DNA of 64,000 nt from Streptomyces sp. NRRL S-455 (GCF_000717875.1 NZ_JOCT01000011.1:186001-250000); one strand, 5' to 3'; shown: positions 33,237-43,048, counted from the first letter of the stretch. Program-made: numbers and translations. Notes: a model not told the origin generated them from the sequence alone.

Positions 33237-34006
33237 GCCACGCTCCGGTGTCCGAGGCGCTCGGACAGCTCGGCGGCGCCCTTCACGGCGAGCTGCTCCA
33301 GCTCCGCGCGGCGCTCCTCGCTCCAGCGGATCATCGGCACGGAGATCGACAGGGCGGCGACGACCTGCCCGGTGCGGTCGCGGACCGGCGCGGCCACGCA
33401 GCTCACGTCCGGGTTGGACTCGCGGCTCTCCACGGCGAGGCCCCGCTCACGGATCTCGGCCAGGGTCTCGCGCAGGGCGGCCGGGTCGGTGATGCTGTTG
33501 GGGGTCATCGCGGCCAGCTGGGCGCCGTCGGGGATCCGCGCGGCGAGTTCCTGCTCGGGAAGGGAGGCCAGCAGCATCTTTCCGACGGACGTGCAGTGGG
33601 CGGGCAGCCTGCGCCCGGCCGCCGACACCATCCGCACGGCGTGCGTGGAGTCGACCTTGGCGATGTAGATGACGTCCGTGTCCTCGAGGATCGCCACGTG
33701 CACCGTCTCGTCGCAGGTCTCGGCGACGGACCGGGCGACCTGCTGCCCCTCGGCGGCGAGGTCGAGCTGCTCGGCGTAGCGGGCGCCGAGCTGGTACGGG
33801 CGTACGCCGAGCCGGTAGCGTCCCGGCTGGCCGGGCACCGGGACGATGTACTTGCGGGCGGCGAGCGTGGTCACGAGCTCGTGCACGGTGGTGCGCGGCA
33901 GCTGGAGCCGGCGCACGATGTCGGGGGCGGAGAGCGTCCCGTCTCCGTCGAGGAAGAGCTCGAGAATGTCGAGAGCCCGGGTCACGGCTGGTACGAGGCG
34001 TCCCAT
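33233..34006 (-). CDS. IclR-family regulator
   Basis: 257 residues. N-terminal winged helix: AVTRALDILELFLDGDGTLSAPDIVRRLQLPRTTVHELVTTLAARKYI; C-terminal GAF-like effector domain with CDETVHVAILEDTDVIYIAKVD, LPAHCTSVGKMLLASLP, NPDVSCVAAPVRDRTG and ALSISVP, all IclR signatures. First gene of an operon with the SMP-30 lactonase, so it likely responds to a sugar acid or lactone. Upstream dyads are probable autoregulatory sites, and similar half-sites (GTTCG, TTCGG) before the dehydratase and GH51 genes make it the best local candidate for their control. Confidence 0.9.
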   Translation of the reverse strand: MGRLVPAVTRALDILELFLDGDGTLSAPDIVRRLQLPRTTVHELVTTLAARKYIVPVPGQPGRYRLGVRPYQLGARYAEQLDLAAEGQQVARSVAETCDETVHVAILEDTDVIYIAKVDSTHAVRMVSAAGRRLPAHCTSVGKMLLASLPEQELAARIPDGAQLAAMTPNSITDPAALRETLAEIRERGLAVESRESNPDVSCVAAPVRDRTGQVVAALSISVPMIRWSEERRAELEQLAVKGAAELSERLGHRSVA

Positions 34007-34031
34007 GTCCGGCCCCCTCCCTATGTGTTCT

Positions 34032-34080
34032 CAGGCGCCTGTGTTCGAGATATCAACAGGCGATCGGCATGACGAACACA
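34032..34080 (-). promoter_or_regulatory. Dyads upstream of the IclR gene
   Basis: CAGGCGCCTG (34032-34041) is a perfect ten-base palindrome; overlapping it, TGTGTTCG (34040-34047) and CGAACACA (34073-34080) form an eight-base inverted repeat with 25 bases between. The inner GTTCGAGATATC resembles the GTTCGATATTTCGG box near 6914 read on the minus strand. Confidence 0.5.
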
Positions 34081-34158
34081 GGCTAGCCATAGCGAGGGAG
34101 GCGGGCAATGGGCAGCCGCCCTCCGGGCACGTTCGTGACACGGCCGTCTACCTGAGGC

Positions 34159-35409
34159 TCAGCTCCGGCGTCGGTCTCGTATCCCCCCGAGCTCCCCGCG
34201 CAGCCGCTGCGCCCGCAGCACCAGTTCCAGTTCGAAGCGGCGGTCGGGGTCGTCGATCTCCTCGCCCCACAGTTCCCGGATCTGACGGAGGCGGTAGCGG
34301 ACCGTCTGCGGATGGACGCCGAGTCGGGCCGCCACCTCCGGCGCTCCGCCCCGCGTCTCCAGCCACGCCAGTAGCGTCTCCGCGAGGCGGCGGCCGTGGG
34401 TGGGGCCACAGTGGGCCAGCGGGGCCAGGCAGCGCAGGGCCAGGTCGTCGATCAGTTCCTCGGGCTGGAGGAGGACCAGGGCCTCGGTGTGTTCGGTGCA
34501 GTGGAGGACCTCGCCGGAGGGGAGCAGGTCGCGTTCCATGAGGCGGACCGCCGCCTCCGCCCAGCGCAGCGACTTCGCCGCGTCGGCGAGCGGGACGGGC
34601 GGGCCGATCGCGCCGGACCAGCCGGCCAGGGCCCGGTGCAGCAGTTCGTGGCGGCCTGCCGCGTCCGGATCGGGGACGACCATGCGGGGCTGCTCGTACT
34701 CCATGTCGAGCAGGACGCCCTGTCCGACCGCGGGGGCCATGGCTTCCCGGGCGGGGCGGAGGAGGACGCCGACCGCGACCTTGACCGGCAGCGGCCAGCC
34801 GATGCGGGCGGCCCGTTCGGTGAAGGCCTCGGTGGGGTCGCCGCGGTGGTGCTCGGCCAGCAGTAACTCCATGAGGCGGCGTTGCAGGCGCAGGCGTTCG
34901 CCGGCCTGGCGGGCGGCGGCCTCGGCGTAGCCGCGTACGGACTGGTCGACCAGGCCGTCCAGGTACTCGTAGCCCGCGTCGACGAGTTCGTACATCGCCG
35001 GGGGCGGGATCTCCACGCGCTGGCCGATGTCGGCGAAGCGGCGCCAGGCCAGGCGTACGCCCAGGCGGTAGATGGCCTGGAGGGAGTCGAGCGAGCGGCC
35101 GCCCAGGCCCTCACCGCGGCCGAAGTCCTGGAAGACGCCGGGCGGGACGGTGGGCCGCCCTTCCGAGTTCTCCAGGTGCTGCACGAAGACCTCGATGGCG
35201 CGGCGGATGCCGACGAGGGCCATCGGCTCGCCGGAGTCGTCGAGGACGAAGGGCAGATGGGGGTACTCGCGCTGGATCTCGCCGAGGATCTCCTCGGCGA
35301 GCTCGGGCGCCTCGGCCATGGCGACGGCCGCGAACCGGCGCACCTGCAAGCGCGGTACGTCGTGCCAGGCCGAGCGTGTGGTGACGGTTCCGGTGCGGGC
35401 GGCCGTCAT
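34159..35409 (-). CDS. PucR-type (CdaR-like) transcriptional regulator
   Basis: 416 residues. The C-terminal helix-turn-helix of the PucR family is clear: ETLLAWLETRGGAPEVAARLGVHPQTVRYRLRQIRELWG, followed by the usual DDPDRRFELELVLRAQRL. The N-terminal part is a helical sensor (RSxLLAxLL-like RLMELLLAEHH and the long LAEEILGEIQREYPHL region), the form abundant in Streptomyces. No target is apparent. It starts only three bases after the stop of the DUF2613 peptide gene, so the two are cotranscribed and the Shine-Dalgarno GGGAG lies inside the end of that gene. Confidence 0.88.
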   Translation of the reverse strand: MTAARTGTVTTRSAWHDVPRLQVRRFAAVAMAEAPELAEEILGEIQREYPHLPFVLDDSGEPMALVGIRRAIEVFVQHLENSEGRPTVPPGVFQDFGRGEGLGGRSLDSLQAIYRLGVRLAWRRFADIGQRVEIPPPAMYELVDAGYEYLDGLVDQSVRGYAEAAARQAGERLRLQRRLMELLLAEHHRGDPTEAFTERAARIGWPLPVKVAVGVLLRPAREAMAPAVGQGVLLDMEYEQPRMVVPDPDAAGRHELLHRALAGWSGAIGPPVPLADAAKSLRWAEAAVRLMERDLLPSGEVLHCTEHTEALVLLQPEELIDDLALRCLAPLAHCGPTHGRRLAETLLAWLETRGGAPEVAARLGVHPQTVRYRLRQIRELWGEEIDDPDRRFELELVLRAQRLRGELGGIRDRRRS

Positions 35410-35412
35410 CCG

Positions 35413-35565
35413 TCAACTCCCCTGCCCGGTCCGCTCGTACGTGATCAAGGGCGTGTTGGGCTGGTCGGGCGTGGCTTCGAGCAGCGCGACGACGCCCAGC
35501 GCGGCTCCCACGGCGAGGGCGGCGGCGAACGTGACGGTCAGCGCGGCGGCTACCAGTCTGGACAT
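35413..35565 (-). CDS. DUF2613-type small membrane peptide
   Basis: 50 residues from ATG 35565: MSRLVAAALTVTFAAALAVG, continuing hydrophobic to GVVALLEATPDQPNTP, then a short tail ending YERTGQGS. One membrane helix or uncleaved signal. Matches the small DUF2613 family of actinomycetes, function unknown. In the same transcript as the PucR-type regulator. Confidence 0.75.
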   Translation of the reverse strand: MSRLVAAALTVTFAAALAVGAALGVVALLEATPDQPNTPLITYERTGQGS

Positions 35566-35780
35566 CGCAGGGTCAGCCTTCCTGTCCGGCTTCGTCCGGA
35601 GGTCGTCCGGAGGTCGTCCCCACCCCGGCGTCCCGTCCCTGCCTGTCGCGCCCAGTCTCGACAAGCATTGACACCCCGTCAAGAGCGGCCTACGGTTCCC
35701 GGCCCAGCCGCACGTGCCGTTTCCCGAGCCGTGCCGGTCCTCTCGTACGTCGAGCCGTCCCAAGCCACTGGAGTGCCTGG

Positions 35781-36776
35781 ATGCGCCGTACAACCTCTCC
35801 GTTTTCCCTGGTCCTGCTGGGTCTCGGCACTTTCCTGCTGGTGCTGGCGCCACTGCTCGCCTGGTACGTGCAGCCGCGTGCCGCGGTGAACCCGATCGAC
35901 ATCGACACGACCGCCGTCTACACCGGCCGGGGCAGCGTCTTCGACACTGACCGGATCGAGACGGTACCCGACCGAAAGATCACCGTGACGCAACGCGTCC
36001 GGGGCAACGTCGAGGACAGCGAACGCAGCGGCAAGGCCGTCTGGGACGTGATCACCACGGTCGACACCGACAAGTCGCTGCCGGCCGCCGACCCGCACGA
36101 CGCACTGGACTTCACGCCGCACCGCTGGGTGACGGACCGGAAGACCAACCGGCCCGTGCACTGCTGCGGGGAGAAGCCCTACATCGAGGGCGAGGCCTAT
36201 CTGAAGTTCCCCTTCGACGTGCAGAAACGCTCGTACCAGTGGTGGGACAACACCCTCGGCGACACGGTCGTGCTGCGCTACCGGGGCACCGAGAAGATCC
36301 AGGGCTACACGGGCTACAAGTTCACCGGCTCCGTGCCGCCGACCAGGACCGGTACGCGGATGGTGCCGGGCAGTCTCGTCGACCAGCCGGAACGGCCGCA
36401 GGTGCTGGCCGAGGAGTGGTACTCCAACCACGGGTTCGAGCTGGTCGTCGACCAGGCCACGGGACGCGTGATCTACGCGCAGACCGGACCGAAGCGGACC
36501 CTGCGGGCGCCGGGCGGGAAGAAGGACGCGGCGGTGCTGCTGGACAGCCGGAAGGTCTCGTTCACGACCGAGACGCAGAAGGAAGCGGTGCGGCAGGCGA
36601 AGCGGGACAGCGGCCAACTGCGGCTGGTCGGAACGACGTTGCCGATCGGCGCCGGGGTGACCGGTCTGGTGCTCGCGGTGGTGGGTGGCGTTCTGGTGGT
36701 GCGTGGGCGGAAGGAGCCGGAGCAGACCGTTCCGTCCGAAACGCCCGATACGCCCCAGCCCACCCTCACGATGTGA
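35781..36776 (+). CDS. DUF3068 cell-envelope protein (PorA-like)
   Basis: 331 residues. One N-terminal membrane helix (SFSLVLLGLGTFLLVLAPLLAWYVQP) and one C-terminal helix (LPIGAGVTGLVLAVVGGVLVV) enclose a large extracellular domain with PHRWVTDRKTNRPVHCCGEK, YLKFPFDVQKRSYQWWDNTL and TKY-type sheet repeats, typical of DUF3068. The family is confined to actinobacteria, and its members are often encoded beside cell-wall glycosyltransferases. Here it precedes the GT4/AftD-like locus. Role unknown; a scaffold or porin-like component of envelope glycan export is inferred. Confidence 0.85.
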   Translation: MRRTTSPFSLVLLGLGTFLLVLAPLLAWYVQPRAAVNPIDIDTTAVYTGRGSVFDTDRIETVPDRKITVTQRVRGNVEDSERSGKAVWDVITTVDTDKSLPAADPHDALDFTPHRWVTDRKTNRPVHCCGEKPYIEGEAYLKFPFDVQKRSYQWWDNTLGDTVVLRYRGTEKIQGYTGYKFTGSVPPTRTGTRMVPGSLVDQPERPQVLAEEWYSNHGFELVVDQATGRVIYAQTGPKRTLRAPGGKKDAAVLLDSRKVSFTTETQKEAVRQAKRDSGQLRLVGTTLPIGAGVTGLVLAVVGGVLVVRGRKEPEQTVPSETPDTPQPTLTM

Positions 36777-36990
36777 TGTGACGTCAGCTTCAACAAAGCC
36801 CGAAATTGTCACGCCGGTGAGTAGCCGTGGCGATCGTCCGGGCGAAAACTGTCCAACCCCACCCCGAGCACAACCCGTCCACACTCCCCTCCCAGGAAGA
36901 GCTCAGGCCCCCCACAGGCCGACCCCCTGCATCGGTCCGCCCCCCACGTTCCCACGCTGAGTTCCGCACCCCGAACGAGTTGGAGCACCC

Positions 36991-38142
36991 ATGCCCCAGC
37001 ACGTACCGTCCCGGCTGCGCGCCGCGCCCCCCAGCGCGCCGCAGCACCGTCCGGCGCTCCCCCCACATCCGCGCCGGATCGTCTTCCTCGCCCATCGTGA
37101 CCTGGACAACCCGTCCGCCGGCGGCTCCGAGCTGCTGGTCGACAAGCTCGCCGACGGCCTGACCCGCCTGGGCCACCAGGTGACCCTGCTGTGCGGGGGG
37201 CCCGCGTCGTTCCGCGACTACCGTGTCGTGTCGGCGGGCGGACCCTACGGCCACTACCTGCGCGCCCGGTCGGCCTTCGCCCGCCAGGTCGGCGACTGCG
37301 ATCTGCTGGTCGAGGTGTGCAACGGCATGCCGTACCTGGCGCCCCTGTGGCACCAGGGGCCCACGCTGTGCCTGGTCAACCATGTCCACACGGACCTGTG
37401 GAAGATGCGCTTCGGCGGGCCGCTCGCGCCTGCGGCACGGATCGGCCGAAGACTCGAACACTGGGCGCTGACCGGGGCGCAGCAGCGGAACCTGCTGGTC
37501 GCCGTGTCAACCTCCACCGCCCACGCGCTGGGTGCGATCGGCGTGGCGCGGGACCGCATCCGGGTCGTGCACAACGGGGTCGAGGAGCCGGGGCCGAGAG
37601 CCGAGCGCTCGCCGGAACCGCTGTTCGTCGCCGTCGGCCGGCTCGTCGAGTACAAGCGGATCGATCTGCTGCTGCGACTGTGGGAGCGGGTGCGGCCGGT
37701 GACCGGCGGGCGGCTGCTGATCGTCGGGAACGGGCCGGAGAGGTCCCGGCTTGAGCAACTCGCCGGTCCCGGCGTGGAGTTCACCGGTTATGTCTCGGAA
37801 GCCGAGAAACATCGGCTGCTGTGCGCCGCCTGGTTGTTGCTGCATCCCTCCGCCGTGGAGGGGTGGGGGCTCGTCGTGACGGAGGCGGCGGCTCGGGAGA
37901 CGCCGACGGTGGCTTTCGACGTCCCAGGGCTCACGGACTCCGTCGTGGACGGGGAGACGGGTGTTCTCGCCCGGGGTGAGTCCTCCTTCGCCGCGGCATG
38001 GTGTGCGCTGGCCCTGTCCGGTCAGCGGCGGGAGTTGATGGGGAAGGCTGCCCGGGAGCGGGCGGCACAGTTCCGGTGGGACCGGACCGTTCGGCAGTTC
38101 AGGGCTGTTGCCGCGGAGGCGGTGAGGGGCTGGGCCCCGTGA
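36991..38142 (+). CDS. GT4-family glycosyltransferase
   Basis: 383 residues. GT-B fold: N-terminal RIVFLAHRDLDNPSAGGSELLVDKLADGL acceptor domain, C-terminal donor domain with FVAVGRLVEYKRIDLLLRLW, GNGPERSRLEQLA and the retaining GT4 motif EX7E in EGWGLVVTEAAARETP. It transfers a sugar from a nucleotide donor on the cytoplasmic side. First of a chain of overlapping genes: its TGA shares a base with the ATG of the methyltransferase (38142). The substrate is probably a lipid-linked glycan destined for the surface, judging from the following AftD-like enzyme. Confidence 0.9.
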   Translation: MPQHVPSRLRAAPPSAPQHRPALPPHPRRIVFLAHRDLDNPSAGGSELLVDKLADGLTRLGHQVTLLCGGPASFRDYRVVSAGGPYGHYLRARSAFARQVGDCDLLVEVCNGMPYLAPLWHQGPTLCLVNHVHTDLWKMRFGGPLAPAARIGRRLEHWALTGAQQRNLLVAVSTSTAHALGAIGVARDRIRVVHNGVEEPGPRAERSPEPLFVAVGRLVEYKRIDLLLRLWERVRPVTGGRLLIVGNGPERSRLEQLAGPGVEFTGYVSEAEKHRLLCAAWLLLHPSAVEGWGLVVTEAAARETPTVAFDVPGLTDSVVDGETGVLARGESSFAAAWCALALSGQRRELMGKAARERAAQFRWDRTVRQFRAVAAEAVRGWAP

Positions 38143-38924
38143 TGCCACCCATGCGCCCACGCGACGGAGCCGCACATGTCACCGCCCCGCGCCCCTTCAG
38201 GAAAGATCCCTCGCTTCGAAGATCTCTTGCCCTGTTTCGTGCCTTCCTCCGTGAGCAGGACGATCCCGAGAGCTGCTACTCGCTGCTCGCCCGGGACGCC
38301 GTCGATCAGGTCGAGGCCTACGACGGGCCCGTCGCCGGGCGTACCGTCCTGGACGTCGGTGGGGGCAGCGGTTACTTCACCGAGGAGTTCCGGCGGCGAG
38401 GGGCGAACGCCTTCCTCTTCGAGCCCGACATGGCGGAACTCGGCGAGAAGCCCCCGGACTCGGCCGTGGTCGCCGACGGGTATCTGCTGCCGCTGAGGGA
38501 CGGCGTCGCCGACGTCACCTTCTCCTCCAACGTGCTGGAGCACGTGGCCGACCCGGAGACGTTCCTCAGCGAGCTGGCCCGGGTGACACGGCCCGGCGGG
38601 CTGATCTACGTCTCGTTCACCAACTGGCTGTCGCCGTGGGGCGGGCACGAGTGGGCCCCGTGGCACTACTTCGGCGCCGAGCGGGCCCGGGCCCGTTACG
38701 CGCGGCGGACCGGCAGGCCCGCCAAGCACCGGCTCGGCGAGAACCTGTTCGCGGTGCACATCGGCTCCACCCTGCGGCAGGTGCGTGCCCGGGACGACGT
38801 CACGGTCGTCTCCGCGCGCTCCCGCTACTGGCCCTTCCTCGCGGAGACCGTCGTCAAGGCGCCCGGGATCCGCGAGTTCGCCACCTGGAACCTCCTCCTC
38901 ATCATGCGGCGGTGCCCTTCATGA
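38142..38924 (+). CDS. Class I SAM-dependent methyltransferase
   Basis: 260 residues from ATG 38142 (GTG 38139 is also possible; no separate ribosome site, so coupling to the GT gene). SAM-binding motif VLDVGGGSGYFTEEFRRRGA, acidic motif FEPDM and the post-motifs DVTFSSNVLEHVADPETFLSELARVTRPGG place it among Methyltransf_11 sugar or lipid O-methyltransferases. The late YWPFLAETVVKAPGIREFATWNLLLIMRR occurs in homologues adjoining AftD-like genes. Likely methylates the growing glycan or its carrier. Confidence 0.85.
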   Translation: MPPMRPRDGAAHVTAPRPFRKDPSLRRSLALFRAFLREQDDPESCYSLLARDAVDQVEAYDGPVAGRTVLDVGGGSGYFTEEFRRRGANAFLFEPDMAELGEKPPDSAVVADGYLLPLRDGVADVTFSSNVLEHVADPETFLSELARVTRPGGLIYVSFTNWLSPWGGHEWAPWHYFGAERARARYARRTGRPAKHRLGENLFAVHIGSTLRQVRARDDVTVVSARSRYWPFLAETVVKAPGIREFATWNLLLIMRRCPS

Positions 38925-41900
38925 CAACCACGGTCCAGGCTCCTCCACCGGCAGCCGTCCCCAGCACCGCGACCGCGGCGGACCCGCCCGAGGGCCCGAG
39001 GTCGCGGCGCTGGCTGCTGGGTTTCTGGGCCGTGGTCTTCGTGTTGTTCCTGGTGGTGCAACCGGGGCGGCAGACCTTCGACACCAAGCTGGGCGTCACC
39101 GTCGACCCGGGTCGGTTCCTCGCCGATCTGGGGCAGTTGTGGCACGACCGGGCCGGGTTCGGCGGCATCCAGGACCAGTACGTCGGCTATCTGTGGCCGA
39201 TGCTGCCGTTCTACTGGCTGTGCGATCTCGTACGGCTGCCGGTGTGGCTGGCGGAGCGGCTGTGGCTGTCGGTCGTGGTGTCCGTCGCCTTCTGGGGGGC
39301 GTTGCGGCTGGCGGAGCGGCTGCGGGTGGGCAGTGGTGCCTCCCGGCTGCTGGGGGCCGTGGCGTACGCGCTGTGGCCGGTGTTCACGACCGTCATCGGG
39401 TCGACGTCGGCCGCGGCGCTGCCCGGCGCGTTCCTGCCGTGGGTGCTGCTGCCGCTGACGAACGAGAAGTACGCCGCCCGGGTCGCGGCCCTGCGGTCGG
39501 CGCTGCTCGTGCCGTTCATGGGCGGGGTGAACGCCTCGGCGACGCTGGCGTCCCTGCTGCCGGCCGGACTGTATCTGCTGTCCCGGCCGCCCGGGCCGCG
39601 GCAGCGCAAGCTGATCGCCTGGTGGACCCCTGCCGTGATCGTGGTGACGGCCTGGTGGTGGGTGCCGTTGCTGCTGCTCGGCGTCTACGGCGAGAACTTC
39701 CTGCCCTACATCGAGACTTCACAGACGACCACGGACACCATGTCGGCGTCCGAGGCGCTGCGCGGCGCCGGGAACTGGGTCGCCTATCTGCACTTCGGTG
39801 AGGCGTGGCTGCCCGCGGGATGGGCCGTGGCCTCGTCGGTCGTGGTGATCGTGTGCTCGGCGCTGGCCGCCGGGCTGGGGCTGGCGGGCCTCGCCCGGCG
39901 GGACATGCCCGAGCGGCGATGGCTCGTGCTGACCGTGCTGGTGACGGCGCTGGTGCTGCTCGCCGGGTACGGCGGGGCGTTCGGGGCGCCGTTCCACGGG
40001 GTCGTGCAGGACTGGCTGGACGGGTGGCTGTCGCCGTTCCGGAACATTTACAAGTTCCAGACCGGTCTGGCGCTGGCGCTCGTGCTGGGTCTCGCACATC
40101 TGGTGGGTGTGGCCGCCGAGACCCGCGGGGCCCGCCCGGTGCGCGGCCGGCGTCTCGCCCCGCTTCTCGCGGCGGTGCTGATCCTGCCGGGGCTGCTGTG
40201 GCCGTACCTCAACGGCTCGATCCTCAACCCCGGTTCCTTCCAGAAGCTCCCCGCCTACTGGCAGGCCACGGCCGACTGGCTGGAGAGGGAATCGCCCGAC
40301 TCCCGCGCCCTGGTCGTCCCGGCCACCGCGCACGGTGTCTACACCTGGGGCTCGCCGATCGACCAGCCGCTGGACGTGCTCGCCGAGTCCCGCTGGGCGC
40401 AGCGCGACTACGTCCCGTTCGGCACGCCCGGGAACCGGCGCGCGATGGACGCGGTCGAGCAGGCGCTGCTGACGGGGTCCGAAGTCCCGGGCCTGGCCGA
40501 CTACTTGAGCCGGGCGGGGCTGTACTACGTCGTCGTACGCAACGACCTCGACCCGGACCAGATCGGCTACGTGCCGACCGCGACCGTCAAGCGGACGCTC
40601 GAACAGTCCGGGTACCAGCGGGTGACGGGGCTCGGGCCGGTGATGACCGGCGGCAGGATCGCGCAGGACGCCCCTCTCCAGGTCGAGGGGCTCTACCCGC
40701 GGCAGCGGGCGGTGGAGATCTACCGGCCGGCCGGGCGGGACGTGCTGCGGCCCGGGCAGGCGGGGCTGATGCCGGTCTCCGACACGGCCGTGGTGTCCGG
40801 CGGCCCGGAGGCGCTGCTGCCGCTGGCGTCCCGGCTGCGCGGGCGGCCGGCCGTGCTGACCGGCGACAACCACCCCGGGCTCGGCACTCCCGCCGTGCAG
40901 GTGGTGGGCGACGGGATGCGGCGCGCAGACACCCGGTTCGGCCTGGTCAACGCGGGCACGTCGTACACGTACACGCGTGACGAGCGCAACGCGCCCGACG
41001 GCTCGCAGGACCCCGGTGAGAAGCCGCGGCAGATCCTGCCCCTCGAGGGAGCCGATCACCAGACGGTGGCGGAACTGCGCGGCGCCCGCTCGGTGACGGC
41101 GTCGTCGTACGGCAACTGGCTCTTCCACCTGCCGCAGTTCGACCCGGTGAACGCCTTCGACGGCAACCCGGACACGGCGTGGACGGAGGGCGCGCCGGAC
41201 ACGCCGGACGGGCAGTGGCTGCGCATCGGCTTCACCGGCCGCTACGACATGCCGTCCTCCTTCAAGGTCGCGCCGTTGCCGCAGGGGAGCGTGCGGGCGG
41301 CGGCCACGAAGGTGCGGGTGGAGACGGAGAAGGGCTCGAAGACGAGTTTCCTCCAGCCGAACGGCAAGACGCAGCGCGTCAAGGCACCCGAGGGCGCCAC
41401 GCGGTGGATGAAGCTGACGATCGTGGACTCGGTGGAGCGCCGGGCCGGTCTCACCGGCGCGGGCTTCTCCGAGATCGACCTGCCTGACGTGCGGGTGACC
41501 CGGCTGCTGCGGCTCCCGGGGGACGCCGACGCGGCGACGTCGGCCGCCACGGTCGTCTCCCTGCACCGGGCGTCCGACCCGACGGGCCTCTCCCCGACCG
41601 GCACCGAGGCCGGGCTGCACCGCCGCTTCACGACACCGGCCGCCGGGACGTACGAGGTGAGGGCGAGCGCCGTGCCGGTGCCGGGCGAGGACCTCGACCG
41701 GCTGCTGTACGAGGTAGCGCCCGAGCAGCAGGCCAGGATCGTCGCGACCGCCGACTCCACGGCGGGCCTCGGCGCGGGGCTGTCGGCCCGCAACCTCACC
41801 GACGGCGACCTGACGACGGCCTGGATCGCGGGCGACCGGCCGGTGATCCACCTGAACTGGGAGGGCAAGCAGCCGGTCGGAGAACTGGTGCTGGCCCCCG

Positions 41901-43048
41901 CGGGCGGCCTGTCCACCCGCGCGTCCCAGGTGCACATCAGCTCCCCGGACGGGGCGACGATCGCGGGCGTCGACGAGAACGGCTGGGTCCGCTTCCCGCC
42001 GATCACCACGGACCGGCTCGACATCACGGTCACCGAGACCGCCCCGCTGACCCTGCACAACCCGGTCGCCGACGAGGACCTGCGGCTTCCGGTCGGCCTG
42101 ACGGAGGCGTACGTCCCGTCCCTCGACCAGCACCGCACCCCGCAGCCGGACGGCACCCGGAAGTTCTCGCTGCCGTGCGGCAAGGGACCCGACGTGGCGC
42201 TGGACGGCGAGCTGTACCAGACGAGCGCGAAGGGAACCGTGCGGGATCTGACGGAGCGCCGCCCCGTCGACGTCACGCTCTGCCGGCAGGGCCGCGCCGA
42301 GACCGAGGTGGAGCTGCCCTCGGGCGAACACCGGCTGGAGGGCGGTGACGCGGGCCCGCTCACGCTGACGGACGTGACCCTGACCCGCGGGACGGTCCCG
42401 GAGGCCGCGGCGGCCGGGCGTGAACTGCGGGTCCGGGACTGGCTGGGCGACCGGCGCGAGGTGACGGTCGGCTCGGGCGCGGCCTCGTACCTGACGACGT
42501 ACGAGAACTTCAACGACGGCTGGAAGGCCACCCTGAACGGCAAGGAGCTGGCCCCGCTGCGGCTGGACGGCTGGCAGCAGGGCTGGCGGATCCCCGCCGG
42601 GGCGGGCGGCACGGTCAAGCTGTCGTACGAACCGGCCACGACGTACGACGCCGGCCTGATCGGCAGCGGCGCCGGTATCGCCGTGCTGCTGGGGCTCGCC
42701 CTGTGGCGCCGCCGCGCCCCCAACCCCGACCCGCCCCAGCCGGCCCCGCCGCTGCCCGGCCTGTGGCTCGGCACGGTGGCGCTGACGCTGGTCGGCGTGG
42801 TCATCGCGGGCTGGTTCGCGCTGCTGGTCCCGGCGCTGGCGCTGCTGGCGGCCAGGCGGCACACGCTGCTCGTGCCGATCGCGTTCGTGGCCCTGGCGGC
42901 GGCGGGCATCGCTGCCGCGATCGGGGCCGGGGAGCCGGTGGGTGCGGGCGAGGGGGCGTTCGGTCGCCTGGCCCAACTGCTGGCGCTGATCGGCCTGTTC
43001 GCGGGCCTGGTGAGTCTGGGCGAACGGGGGAAGGACGAGCCCGCATGA
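38921..43048 (+). CDS. AftD-like alpha-arabinofuranosyltransferase homologue (DUF3367)
   Basis: 1375 residues, the largest gene here; ATGA overlap with the methyltransferase. The N-terminal half is a GT-C membrane domain with about ten to eleven helices, starting RRWLLGFWAVVFVLFLVVQPG; the FDTKLGVTVDPGRFL loop carries the acidic site and YVGYLWPMLPFYWLCD follows. The C-terminal half is extracytoplasmic, with two galactose-binding/discoidin-like modules (near GNPDTAWTEGAPDTPDGQWL and GDLTTAWIAGDRPVIHLNW), then a terminal helix pair. In mycobacteria AftD extends arabinan of arabinogalactan and LAM using decaprenyl-phosphoryl-arabinose. Streptomyces lacks those polymers, so the acceptor is unknown and enzymatic specificity may differ. 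Confidence 0.85.
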   Translation: MTTTVQAPPPAAVPSTATAADPPEGPRSRRWLLGFWAVVFVLFLVVQPGRQTFDTKLGVTVDPGRFLADLGQLWHDRAGFGGIQDQYVGYLWPMLPFYWLCDLVRLPVWLAERLWLSVVVSVAFWGALRLAERLRVGSGASRLLGAVAYALWPVFTTVIGSTSAAALPGAFLPWVLLPLTNEKYAARVAALRSALLVPFMGGVNASATLASLLPAGLYLLSRPPGPRQRKLIAWWTPAVIVVTAWWWVPLLLLGVYGENFLPYIETSQTTTDTMSASEALRGAGNWVAYLHFGEAWLPAGWAVASSVVVIVCSALAAGLGLAGLARRDMPERRWLVLTVLVTALVLLAGYGGAFGAPFHGVVQDWLDGWLSPFRNIYKFQTGLALALVLGLAHLVGVAAETRGARPVRGRRLAPLLAAVLILPGLLWPYLNGSILNPGSFQKLPAYWQATADWLERESPDSRALVVPATAHGVYTWGSPIDQPLDVLAESRWAQRDYVPFGTPGNRRAMDAVEQALLTGSEVPGLADYLSRAGLYYVVVRNDLDPDQIGYVPTATVKRTLEQSGYQRVTGLGPVMTGGRIAQDAPLQVEGLYPRQRAVEIYRPAGRDVLRPGQAGLMPVSDTAVVSGGPEALLPLASRLRGRPAVLTGDNHPGLGTPAVQVVGDGMRRADTRFGLVNAGTSYTYTRDERNAPDGSQDPGEKPRQILPLEGADHQTVAELRGARSVTASSYGNWLFHLPQFDPVNAFDGNPDTAWTEGAPDTPDGQWLRIGFTGRYDMPSSFKVAPLPQGSVRAAATKVRVETEKGSKTSFLQPNGKTQRVKAPEGATRWMKLTIVDSVERRAGLTGAGFSEIDLPDVRVTRLLRLPGDADAATSAATVVSLHRASDPTGLSPTGTEAGLHRRFTTPAAGTYEVRASAVPVPGEDLDRLLYEVAPEQQARIVATADSTAGLGAGLSARNLTDGDLTTAWIAGDRPVIHLNWEGKQPVGELVLAPAGGLSTRASQVHISSPDGATIAGVDENGWVRFPPITTDRLDITVTETAPLTLHNPVADEDLRLPVGLTEAYVPSLDQHRTPQPDGTRKFSLPCGKGPDVALDGELYQTSAKGTVRDLTERRPVDVTLCRQGRAETEVELPSGEHRLEGGDAGPLTLTDVTLTRGTVPEAAAAGRELRVRDWLGDRREVTVGSGAASYLTTYENFNDGWKATLNGKELAPLRLDGWQQGWRIPAGAGGTVKLSYEPATTYDAGLIGSGAGIAVLLGLALWRRRAPNPDPPQPAPPLPGLWLGTVALTLVGVVIAGWFALLVPALALLAARRHTLLVPIAFVALAAAGIAAAIGAGEPVGAGEGAFGRLAQLLALIGLFAGLVSLGERGKDEPA

